Shown here: positions 1 through 5,485 of the stretch, one piece after another | How positions within the stretch are numbered: position 1 is the stretch's first letter | Layout of the letters: every line of letters starts with the position of its first letter | Assembly: GCA_002299425.1 (NCBI GenBank) | Contig: DBNW01000077.1 | Span: 1-5,592, forward strand | DNA length: 5,592 bases | DNA from: Methylococcaceae bacterium UBA662 | GTDB taxonomy: Bacteria > Pseudomonadota > Gammaproteobacteria > Methylococcales > Methylomonadaceae | Direction: 5' to 3' | Program-made: the position numbers and the translations under genes | Notes under the pieces: generated by a model | Told to the model about the DNA's origin: nothing | Database searches by the model: none | Seen by the model: the letters and a program-made list of their open reading frames with translations, nothing else

Positions 1-143
1 TCAAAGCGTTCGCCCTTGATCGCCACATACAAGTCCCCCGGCCGTAGCGTCCGGGTGTCGATGCTGAGCGAACGGATGGCCACATCCGCCCCGGTCAAAC
101 GCCCGCCCACACAGTGGGCAATTTCAGACAGCATCATCAACAT
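1..143 (-). CDS. murF: MurF N-terminus (UDP-MurNAc-tripeptide:D-Ala-D-Ala ligase), partial
   Basis: Only the first 47 codons are present and the gene runs off the low-coordinate edge. MurF is the cytoplasmic ATP-dependent ligase that adds the D-Ala-D-Ala dipeptide to UDP-MurNAc-tripeptide, the last Mur ligase step. The visible part is the family's N-terminal substrate-binding domain. It shows DTRTLRPGDLYVAIKGERF at about residues 29-47, which closely resembles the E. coli stretch TDTRKLTPGCLFVALKGERF. The ATP-binding and central domains lie outside the window. I chose the ATG at 141-143 because an in-frame TAA lies shortly upstream (162-164) and AAGAGGG (153-159) sits 9 nt before it. ATGs at codons 3 and 4 are possible alternatives. 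The start lies 4 nt after the murE stop. Identity rests on this short match plus position directly after murE. Confidence 0.9.
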   Translation of the reverse strand, partial: MLMMLSEIAHCVGGRLTGADVAIRSLSIDTRTLRPGDLYVAIKGERF

Positions 144-147
144 GGCT

Positions 148-1626
148 TCAGGCCCTCTTAGTTAACGCATCCATGACCACCGACCGGTCATGGAACGGGG
201 TTTTTTCGCCGTTAATTTCTTGGTAATCCTCATGGCCTTTCCCGGCAATAACGACACAATCATCCGCCGCCGCCCTAGCGATGACATCGGCTAGGGCTTC
301 CTGCCGGTCGGCGATCACCTGCACATGGCCAGCAGGGCTGCCGGCCATAATTTGCTTGATGATCGCCAGACTGCCCTCAAAACGGGGATTATCATCCGTG
401 ATCACCACCCGGTCGGCCTGGCTTTCCGCCACCTGCCGCATCAATGGACGCTTGCCGGCATCGCGGTTGCCGCCACAGCCAAACACCACCCAGAGCTTGC
501 CTTGGCAATGCGGGCGGACACTGGCCAAGACGTTTTTCAAGGCATCCGGGGTGTGGGCATAATCCACAAACACCTGCGGCCGCCCGCCGCCACCAAAACG
601 CTCCATGCGCCCCGGCACTGCCGTCAAACCGCCCAGTTTCCGCACCGATTCGCTGAACCCGCCGCCCAATGCCAACAACACCGCCAACACCAGCAAGGCA
701 TTTTCGGCATTAAAATCGCCGTGCAAGGGCAAGACTACGGCTTGTTCCTGCTGCCGCCATCTGACCACTAAATCCAGGCCCGCAGGCCGCCGCCGCAGCA
801 CCTCGGCAGTCACCGTTTCCCCGCCCGCATGGCTAAGCCCCGTCCGGCTAACCCCCCAAACGGCCACGCCTTGCGGCACCGCACCGAGGACGGTGGCGCT
901 GCGGGCATCATCGAGGTTGACGACGGCGAAACCTAAGCCCGGTTTCGCCAGCAATTGCAGCTTGGCTTGCACATAAGCGTCCATAGTGCCGTGGTAATCC
1001 AAATGATCGCGGCTGATAGTGGTGTAAACCGCGCCTTTAAAGCGGATGCCGTTGACCCGGCCTTGGTCCAGGCCGTGGGAAGACACTTCCATCGCCACCG
1101 ACCGCGCCCCTTGCGCCTTTAACTGCGCCAACAGCGATTGCAACGCCACCGCATCGGGCGTGGTGTTCAGCGTCGGCTTAAGGCCTGTGCCCATGCCCCA
1201 ACCCAACGTGCCAATCACGCCGCAAGCTTCCAATAACTGCCCCAGATAATGGCTGCATGAGGTTTTGCCATTGGTGCCGGTAATGCCGATCACCGCCATG
1301 TCCGCGCTGGGATTACCATAAAACCGCGCGGCCATGTCACCGGCTTTTTTTGCCAAACCGGCAACGGCGTATAGACCAATGCCTTCGACCTGGGCGGGCG
1401 GCGGCTCGGTCAGTCCGTCCGGATCGTAGGCCACGGCCACCGCACCGTTTGCAATCGCTTGCCTGACATACGCCAGGCCATGTTGTTGGCTGCCAGGCAA
1501 GGCCAGAAAAAGGTTGCCGGGAGCCAGCTTGCGGCTGTCCAGCGCCAGACCGGTGATCCGGCAATCTTGAACCTGTATCCTGTCCGGTTCCGTTATCCCT
1601 GCCGACAACAACCAAGACAGTTGCAT
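148..1626 (-). CDS. murE: UDP-MurNAc-L-Ala-D-Glu:meso-diaminopimelate ligase MurE
   Basis: 492 residues, close to the 495 of E. coli MurE. The enzyme adds meso-diaminopimelate to UDP-MurNAc-L-Ala-D-Glu in the cytoplasm using ATP. The N-terminal domain carries LALDSRKLAPGNLFLALPG (about 27-45). The ATP-binding loop is GITGTNGKTS (114-123). NTTPD (154-158) and MEVSSHG (179-185) follow, then SRDHLDYHG (205-213). K222 in AKLQLL lies where the family has its carbamylated lysine. The C-terminal domain has VDYAHTPDAL (354-363), FGCGGNRDAGKRPLM (382-396), DNPR (412-415) and GKGHEDY (462-468). DNPR is the known signature of enzymes that select diaminopimelate rather than lysine, so the wall is predicted to be of the DAP type. 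The ATG shares one base with the ftsI stop (TAATG). I see no Shine-Dalgarno sequence before it, which suggests translational coupling to ftsI. No broken or missing motif is seen. Confidence 0.98.
   Translation of the reverse strand: MQLSWLLSAGITEPDRIQVQDCRITGLALDSRKLAPGNLFLALPGSQQHGLAYVRQAIANGAVAVAYDPDGLTEPPPAQVEGIGLYAVAGLAKKAGDMAARFYGNPSADMAVIGITGTNGKTSCSHYLGQLLEACGVIGTLGWGMGTGLKPTLNTTPDAVALQSLLAQLKAQGARSVAMEVSSHGLDQGRVNGIRFKGAVYTTISRDHLDYHGTMDAYVQAKLQLLAKPGLGFAVVNLDDARSATVLGAVPQGVAVWGVSRTGLSHAGGETVTAEVLRRRPAGLDLVVRWRQQEQAVVLPLHGDFNAENALLVLAVLLALGGGFSESVRKLGGLTAVPGRMERFGGGGRPQVFVDYAHTPDALKNVLASVRPHCQGKLWVVFGCGGNRDAGKRPLMRQVAESQADRVVITDDNPRFEGSLAIIKQIMAGSPAGHVQVIADRQEALADVIARAAADDCVVIAGKGHEDYQEINGEKTPFHDRSVVMDALTKRA
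153..159 (-). promoter_or_regulatory. murF ribosome binding site
   Basis: The minus strand reads AAGAGGG, 9 nt before the murF ATG. The site lies inside the last codons of murE, so murE translation passes through it just before ending at the TGA (148-150). It supports the ATG at 143 as the murF start. Confidence 0.65.
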
Positions 1627-3464
1627 TAGGGCACTTTTTGGGTCAGTAAAATAGGCATGCTCTCCCCTTGATCGGGAGCGATGTTCATGGCTCTTAGGGC
1701 ACCCGCCATCACTTTTGAAAATACCGGTGCCGACACCAAGCCGCCGTAGTATTGGCCGGCCGAAGGCTCGTCAATAATCACCACCATCACCAAGCGGGGA
1801 TTTTTGGCGGGAGCCATGCCGGCAAACACGGAAAAGTATTTCTTATTGGCATAACCGCCACGCCCGGCCGATTTTTTCACCGTACCGGTCTTGCCGGCCA
1901 CGCTGTAACCATCGACTTTAGCCTGGTAAGCGGTGCCGTCCTTGCTGATCACCGTCTCCATCATCGCCCGCACACTGCGCGCGGTCTTAGCCGAGAACAC
2001 CCGCCGGGCGTCCGGGTCAACGTCTCGCTTCAGCAGGCTGACCGAATGCAAAATGCCGTCGTCGGCCAACGCGGTATAAGCCCGCGCCAATTGCAGGGCC
2101 GAGGCATTAAAACCGTAGCCAAACGCCATCACGGCGCGGTCAAAATCACGCCAACGGCGGTAATCCAACATGCTGCCCTTGGCCTCGTGAGGAAAACCGA
2201 CATTGGCAAAAGCGGCAAAGCCTAAATTTTTATAAACCCCCCACAGGTATTTTGGCGGCATTCGCAGCGACATCTGGGCAACGGCGATATTGCTGGATTT
2301 CTTGATGACATGGGTCAAATCCAGGGCACCGTAATTGTGGACATCTCTAACCGTATGGCCGCCGACAGGGAACGACCCCCGGGTGTAAAACATATCCCCG
2401 GGCCTGACGTAACCGCCTTCCAAGCCAGCCGCTACAACAAAAGGTTTGACTGTGGAACCGGGTTCGTACACTTCTGTTAACGCACGATTGCGGTACAAAC
2501 GCTCGACCAGCTCAGTGCGGTTGTTAGGATTAAATGAAGGTTGGTTGGCTACCGCCAGTATCTCGCCATTTTTGGCATCCAGCATCACCAACACCCCAGA
2601 TTTAGCCTGGTGTTCGGTAACGGCCTGTTGCAACTCCCGATAAGCCAAATACTGCAAGCGCTGGTCTATGCTCAGTTGCAGGGTTTTGCCATTGACCGGC
2701 TCTTGTAGGTTTTTAAGGTCGGCGATAACAGCACCGGAACCGTCCTTAAGCACGGTTTTCTTGCCTGGGATGCCTCGTAGGGAGTGTTCGTAAAACGCTT
2801 CTAGGCCGGCTTGGCCTTTGTCCTGCTGATTGGTAAAGCCAACTAAATGCGCCGATATTTCGCTGGAGGGATAAAAGCGTTTGAACTCACGCTGTATATT
2901 CACGCCCGCAAGGTTCAGTTTCCGCACCTGAGCCGCTTTGTCGGGTGGCACTTGTCGGGCCACATAGGCAAACCCCTTCGGTTTTTGCTGATTCACCCAA
3001 TGGCTGACTTTGCCTGCTGGCAACCCTAAAATTTTTTCCATTTCGGCGATGGCCGCCATTTTTTCGTTCCTGCACAAGGCGGCCACTTCTTGTTTTTGTT
3101 GCTCATTGAGCTTTTTTACCCGCAACTGCTTACGCACAGCCAGTTCTTTTTTGGCTAAATCCCTGATGTCAATCTGCTTTAACAGCCTCGGATTGACCGT
3201 AACCGTATCAACCGGGGCGCTGACCGCTAAAGGTTCGCCATTGCGGTCGATTATCACGCCCCGGTAGGCGGGTGTCACCAACACATTGATATGGCGCATA
3301 TCGCCTTGTTTTGCCAAAAAGCCTTGGCTGACCACTTGTAAATAAGCAGCGCGGCCCACTAAAACAAAGGCGCACAAGGCCATAAAAACCAGCAATACGC
3401 ACCGACGCTTAGAATAATCCGTAGGCATTTCGCCTTTGTTGCGCTTGCATCTAAAGTCGATCAT
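1626..3464 (-). CDS. ftsI: Septal peptidoglycan D,D-transpeptidase FtsI (PBP3)
   Basis: 612 residues, a little longer than E. coli FtsI (588). It is the class B penicillin-binding protein that crosslinks septal peptidoglycan with FtsW in the divisome. A short basic cytoplasmic tail (1-20) is followed by one membrane segment (about 21-40, ending GRAAYLQVV). The pedestal domain begins RGVIIDRNGEPLAVS (68-82). The transpeptidase domain has all three catalytic motifs: S337-T-V-K340 (nucleophile S337), S390-S-N392 and K525-T-G527. Compared with E. coli, residues about 95-145 contain roughly 30 extra, mostly charged residues. The listed ATG directly abuts the ftsL stop (TAAATG) but has only a weak ribosome site. 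An ATG at codon 13 (3426-3428) has AAAGG (3433-3437) 4 nt ahead and would leave about 8 residues before the membrane segment. Either start is possible. Confidence 0.97.
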   Translation of the reverse strand: MIDFRCKRNKGEMPTDYSKRRCVLLVFMALCAFVLVGRAAYLQVVSQGFLAKQGDMRHINVLVTPAYRGVIIDRNGEPLAVSAPVDTVTVNPRLLKQIDIRDLAKKELAVRKQLRVKKLNEQQKQEVAALCRNEKMAAIAEMEKILGLPAGKVSHWVNQQKPKGFAYVARQVPPDKAAQVRKLNLAGVNIQREFKRFYPSSEISAHLVGFTNQQDKGQAGLEAFYEHSLRGIPGKKTVLKDGSGAVIADLKNLQEPVNGKTLQLSIDQRLQYLAYRELQQAVTEHQAKSGVLVMLDAKNGEILAVANQPSFNPNNRTELVERLYRNRALTEVYEPGSTVKPFVVAAGLEGGYVRPGDMFYTRGSFPVGGHTVRDVHNYGALDLTHVIKKSSNIAVAQMSLRMPPKYLWGVYKNLGFAAFANVGFPHEAKGSMLDYRRWRDFDRAVMAFGYGFNASALQLARAYTALADDGILHSVSLLKRDVDPDARRVFSAKTARSVRAMMETVISKDGTAYQAKVDGYSVAGKTGTVKKSAGRGGYANKKYFSVFAGMAPAKNPRLVMVVIIDEPSAGQYYGGLVSAPVFSKVMAGALRAMNIAPDQGESMPILLTQKVP

Positions 3465-3737
3465 TTAGGGCTCTAAGTAGATTATTTTTTCGCGCAAGGG
3501 CAACACCATACCCAATTGCGCTTTGGCCGCTGTTTCGATGTTGTTTTGCGCCAACAATCGAGTCAGTTCGATTTGCAACTGACCCCATTCCATTTCGTAG
3601 TGACCTAACTGGCTTTCCTGCTGCTGAATAGCCTTGAACAACTGGCGGGTTTGGTATTTGCAATAGACCACAGCCAATGCCGAACTCACTAATGCCGCTA
3701 CCAACACAGCCATCGCCAGCATTTTTAGCGTTGCCAT
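3465..3737 (-). CDS. ftsL: Cell division protein FtsL
   Basis: 90 residues. FtsL is a small bitopic membrane protein that forms a coiled coil with FtsB, is joined by FtsQ, and helps activate FtsWI at the septum. The sequence shows one hydrophobic segment (about 6-25) and then a periplasmic helix with spaced hydrophobic positions and many Gln/Glu (about 29-66). The conserved EW pair of the family appears at E50-W51, and a final hydrophobic stretch (KAQLGMVLPLREKIIYLEP, 72-90) resembles the E. coli FtsL C-terminal region. The cytoplasmic tail is only about 5 residues, against more than 30 in E. coli, which explains the short length. The ATG abuts the rsmH TGA and has a strong ribosome site 5 nt ahead. 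Sequence conservation in FtsL is low, so position between rsmH and ftsI carries much of the identification. Confidence 0.93.
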   Translation of the reverse strand: MATLKMLAMAVLVAALVSSALAVVYCKYQTRQLFKAIQQQESQLGHYEMEWGQLQIELTRLLAQNNIETAAKAQLGMVLPLREKIIYLEP

Positions 3738-4670
3738 TCAAACCTTCTCCGCCACCCGCATCAGTGCGCTTCTTGCCCTTGGATTAGCGGCCATTTCCGC
3801 CGCATTGGGCTTGATGGCCTTGCCTATTTTTTTCAGCTCGCCTTTGGGGATGTCGGCTTGCTTGACCGGCAGCCTGCCCGGATCGTGCTTGCCGCCCGCT
3901 TCGGCATTGATGAAGCGTTTCACGATTCGGTCTTCCAATGAATGGAAGGCGATCACCACCAATCGCCCGCCCGGTTTTAATACCGACAGCGCCTGCGGCA
4001 ACACGGCTTGCAGTTGCGTCAATTCTTGGTTGACCGCAATCCGAATAGCCTGGAAGCTGCGGGTGGCCGGATGCTTGTGCTTGTCTACCACCGGAACGGC
4101 AGCAGCAATTAACTCCGCTAACTGCTTGGTGGTGGCAAGCGGGGCGTTTGCCCTGGCCGTGACGATGGCCCCGGCAATGCGCCGGGCATAACGCTCTTCG
4201 CCAAACTCAAACAACACGCGCGCCAAGTCCTTTTCGCCAACCGCCATCAACCAGTCGCTGGCATTTTGCCCAGCGGTGGCATCCATACGCATGTCTAAGG
4301 GACCGTCTCGCAAGAAACTAAAGCCTCGGCCCGGGGTGTCCAATTGGGGCGATGAAACCCCTAAATCCAGCAACAAGCCATCCACTTTTTCGGCTACTCG
4401 GGCTTGCCTGGTAATGGCCAACAATTGGTCAAAACGGGCCTGGCACAAACTAAAACGGGGGTCCTGACGCAGTTCACTGGCTTGCGCTGAGGCGATGGCC
4501 TCGCTGTCTCGATCTAGGGCCAAAAGACGGCCTTGCTGCCCCAGCTTAGCCAGAATTGCTTGGCTGTGTCCACCACGGCCAAACGTGCAGTCCAGGTAGA
4601 TTCCCTCTGGTTTAATGGTCAATTGCTGGACGGCCTCATCCAGCATCACCGGTTTATGGTGCATAAACAT
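3738..4670 (-). CDS. rsmH: 16S rRNA (cytosine-1402-N4)-methyltransferase RsmH (MraW)
   Basis: 310 residues, the usual family length. RsmH uses S-adenosylmethionine to methylate N4 of C1402 in 16S rRNA, at the ribosomal P site. The N-terminus HHKPVMLDEAV (4-14) is typical. The cofactor-binding start is YLDCTFGRGGHSQAIL (25-40), followed by LLALDRDSEAI (49-59). DGLLLDLGVSSPQLD (97-111), RGFSF (115-119) and GPLDMRMD (123-130) are family signatures. The C-terminal part has HPATRSFQAIRIAVNQEL (200-217), the FHSLEDRIVKRF block (242-253) and NPRARSA (297-303 region). An in-frame TGA (4671-4673) directly precedes the ATG, so only codon 1 or the ATG at codon 3 can be the start. I see no clear ribosome site. 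The gene begins 6 nt after the mraZ stop, which suggests coupling to mraZ translation. Sequence looks intact. Confidence 0.98.
   Translation of the reverse strand: MFMHHKPVMLDEAVQQLTIKPEGIYLDCTFGRGGHSQAILAKLGQQGRLLALDRDSEAIASAQASELRQDPRFSLCQARFDQLLAITRQARVAEKVDGLLLDLGVSSPQLDTPGRGFSFLRDGPLDMRMDATAGQNASDWLMAVGEKDLARVLFEFGEERYARRIAGAIVTARANAPLATTKQLAELIAAAVPVVDKHKHPATRSFQAIRIAVNQELTQLQAVLPQALSVLKPGGRLVVIAFHSLEDRIVKRFINAEAGGKHDPGRLPVKQADIPKGELKKIGKAIKPNAAEMAANPRARSALMRVAEKV
3743..3750 (-). promoter_or_regulatory. ftsL ribosome binding site
   Basis: The minus strand reads GGAGAAGG, ending 5 nt before the ftsL ATG (3735-3737). It lies within the last codons of rsmH. It is one of the strongest ribosome sites in the cluster and fixes the ftsL start. 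Confidence 0.7.
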
Positions 4671-4676
4671 TCAGCA

Positions 4677-5144
4677 TCAAAAGGACAATGAACTTAACTC
4701 CGCCAAATCTTCGCCACTGTCGCCTTGCAACCAATCGGTTTCTTTAGCCAGCCAAGCGTCTTCGTTCCAGATTTCAAACTTATTTAACTGACCGAGCAAA
4801 AACACTTTTTTGTTTATATTGGCAAAAATGCGCAGCTTTTCCGGCAATAACAGGCGTCCTTGACCGTCCATCTCGCATTCGCTGGCGTTGCCGATCAGAA
4901 ACCGGCGCAAGTTAGCGGCCATTTTGTTCAGGGTTGGGAGTTTGTTGAGGGTTTGTTCGAGCTGTTCCCATTCCGGCAAGGGGTACAGCCACAGGCAACC
5001 GCTTTCACCCATACAGCGCTCATTGACGGCGACCGTGACCACTAATTGACGGTCACAACATGCTTTCAACTCACTGCGGTAACGGGTGGGTACGGCTAAG
5101 CGCCCCTTATCGTCCAAGTTGATGGAACTGATGCCCCGAAACAA
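4677..5144 (-). CDS. mraZ: Transcriptional regulator MraZ
   Basis: 155 residues from the TTG at 5142-5144, against 152 in E. coli. MraZ is a ring-forming DNA-binding protein with two SpoVT-AbrB-type repeats, and it represses its own dcw operon in studied bacteria. The first repeat has FRGISSINLDDKGRLAVPTR (2-21). The second has ASECEMDGQGRLLLPEKLR (87-105). LYPLPEWE (53-60) and LLGQLNKFEIW (116-126) are family blocks. I prefer the TTG at 5144 because family members begin M-FRG and because AGGAGGG lies just upstream. An in-frame TTG at 5172-5174 would add 10 atypical residues, has no ribosome site and would overlap the operator repeats. About 7 extra residues (around 44-50, CMGESG) sit before LWLYPLPEW relative to E. 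coli. It is the first gene of the cluster and lies behind its own promoter and probable operator. Confidence 0.96.
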   Translation of the reverse strand: MFRGISSINLDDKGRLAVPTRYRSELKACCDRQLVVTVAVNERCMGESGCLWLYPLPEWEQLEQTLNKLPTLNKMAANLRRFLIGNASECEMDGQGRLLLPEKLRIFANINKKVFLLGQLNKFEIWNEDAWLAKETDWLQGDSGEDLAELSSLSF

Positions 5145-5147
5145 AAA

Positions 5148-5154
5148 CCCTCCT
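5148..5154 (-). promoter_or_regulatory. mraZ ribosome binding site, decides a TTG start
   Basis: The minus strand reads AGGAGGG, 3 nt before the TTG at 5142-5144. The spacing is short, but this is the best Shine-Dalgarno match near the start of the conserved MraZ sequence, and no ATG or GTG is available there. Confidence 0.7.
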
Positions 5155-5170
5155 GAACCCCTAAAAAAAC

Positions 5171-5210
5171 CCAACTTTTTACCGTATTACGCCACTTTTT
5201 ACCACTTTTC
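5171..5210 (-). promoter_or_regulatory. Probable MraZ operator: four 10-bp-spaced GTGG-like boxes
   Basis: Read on the minus strand, the boxes are GTGGT (5201-5205), GTGGC (5191-5195), ACGGT (5181-5185) and GTTGG (5171-5175), each separated by exactly 5 nt that are mostly AAAAA. The two upstream boxes are the best matches and are both part of AAAAGTGG. MraZ is known to bind direct TGGG- or GTGG-type repeats with about 10-bp spacing upstream of mraZ, so the period and the position fit an autoregulatory site. The boxes begin at the predicted transcription start, so bound MraZ would block initiation or early elongation. MraZ binding here is inferred. Confidence 0.75.
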
Positions 5211-5215
5211 GGCTC

Positions 5216-5244
5216 ACTATAGAGTTCAACGGAACCTTAGTCAA
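5216..5244 (-). promoter_or_regulatory. Sigma70-type promoter of the dcw cluster (Pmra)
   Basis: The minus strand has -35 TTGACT (5239-5244), a 17-nt spacer and -10 TATAGT (5216-5221), each matching 5 of 6 consensus bases. The predicted start is near 5209-5210, which gives a leader of about 65 nt before the mraZ TTG. It is the best promoter-like pair I found in the upstream region and points at mraZ. Confidence 0.75.
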
Positions 5245-5250
5245 TACCCG

Positions 5251-5274
5251 TTTCAATTAAAATCTTTCTTTTTT
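5251..5274 (-). promoter_or_regulatory. A/T-rich UP-like element upstream of the mra promoter
   Basis: This stretch is almost entirely A and T, with an A-run then a T-run on the minus strand. It lies at about -42 to -65 from the predicted start, where RNA polymerase alpha C-terminal domains bind UP elements. The composition and position are seen; the function is inferred. Confidence 0.4.
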
Positions 5275-5485
5275 GACAATGACTTACAAATGGAATCAGG
5301 AAATAATTTAAGGAAACTTAGGCGTGGTAAGAAAACCTCATGTTTAATCAACAAACTGTATTGATTATTAAAAACAATGTTGAAATAAAAAGTGCAGCCG
5401 CCTTATTAGGCAGAAAAAATAACAAACAAATCGAATGGTTGGCCGGGCAGCCTGGGCGGGATGAGTCTAGCGTTTGGCTTTAGTT
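5275..5485. other. A/T-rich intergenic stretch without a convincing gene
   Basis: Between the mra promoter region and the heptamer array I see no recognisable gene, RNA gene or strong terminator. About 5280-5400 is markedly richer in A and T than the coding genes, and about 5436-5465 switches to G/C-rich. The plus strand has one 47-codon open frame (5340-5483) starting ATG and ending TAG. It has only a weak purine-rich stretch ahead of it and no family I recognise. A short GCCT-TATT-AGGC hairpin (5400-5411) is too small to call. Confidence 0.5.

Noticed and set aside
281..976. Overlapping plus-strand open frames inside murE
   Set aside because: They lie antisense to a clearly conserved enzyme, have low-complexity Arg/Pro/Ala-rich translations and no recognisable domain, as expected of shadow frames in G/C-rich coding DNA.
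1752..2225. 157-codon plus-strand frame opposite ftsI
   Set aside because: It is fully antisense to the FtsI transpeptidase domain with all catalytic motifs intact. Its translation shows no family features.
5273..5278. Plus-strand TTGACA as the -35 of a divergent promoter
   Set aside because: No acceptable -10 lies at 16-18 bp. The nearest TA-rich hexamer (TAATTT, 5304-5309) is 25 bp away.
5086..5364. 92-codon plus-strand frame across the mraZ start and promoter
   Set aside because: Its first part is antisense to conserved mraZ codons and the rest translates the promoter and operator. There is no family match and no good ribosome site.
5400..5411. Hairpin GCCT-TATT-AGGC as a terminator
   Set aside because: The stem has only 4 pairs, the next pair mismatches, and on the plus strand it is followed by A residues rather than T.
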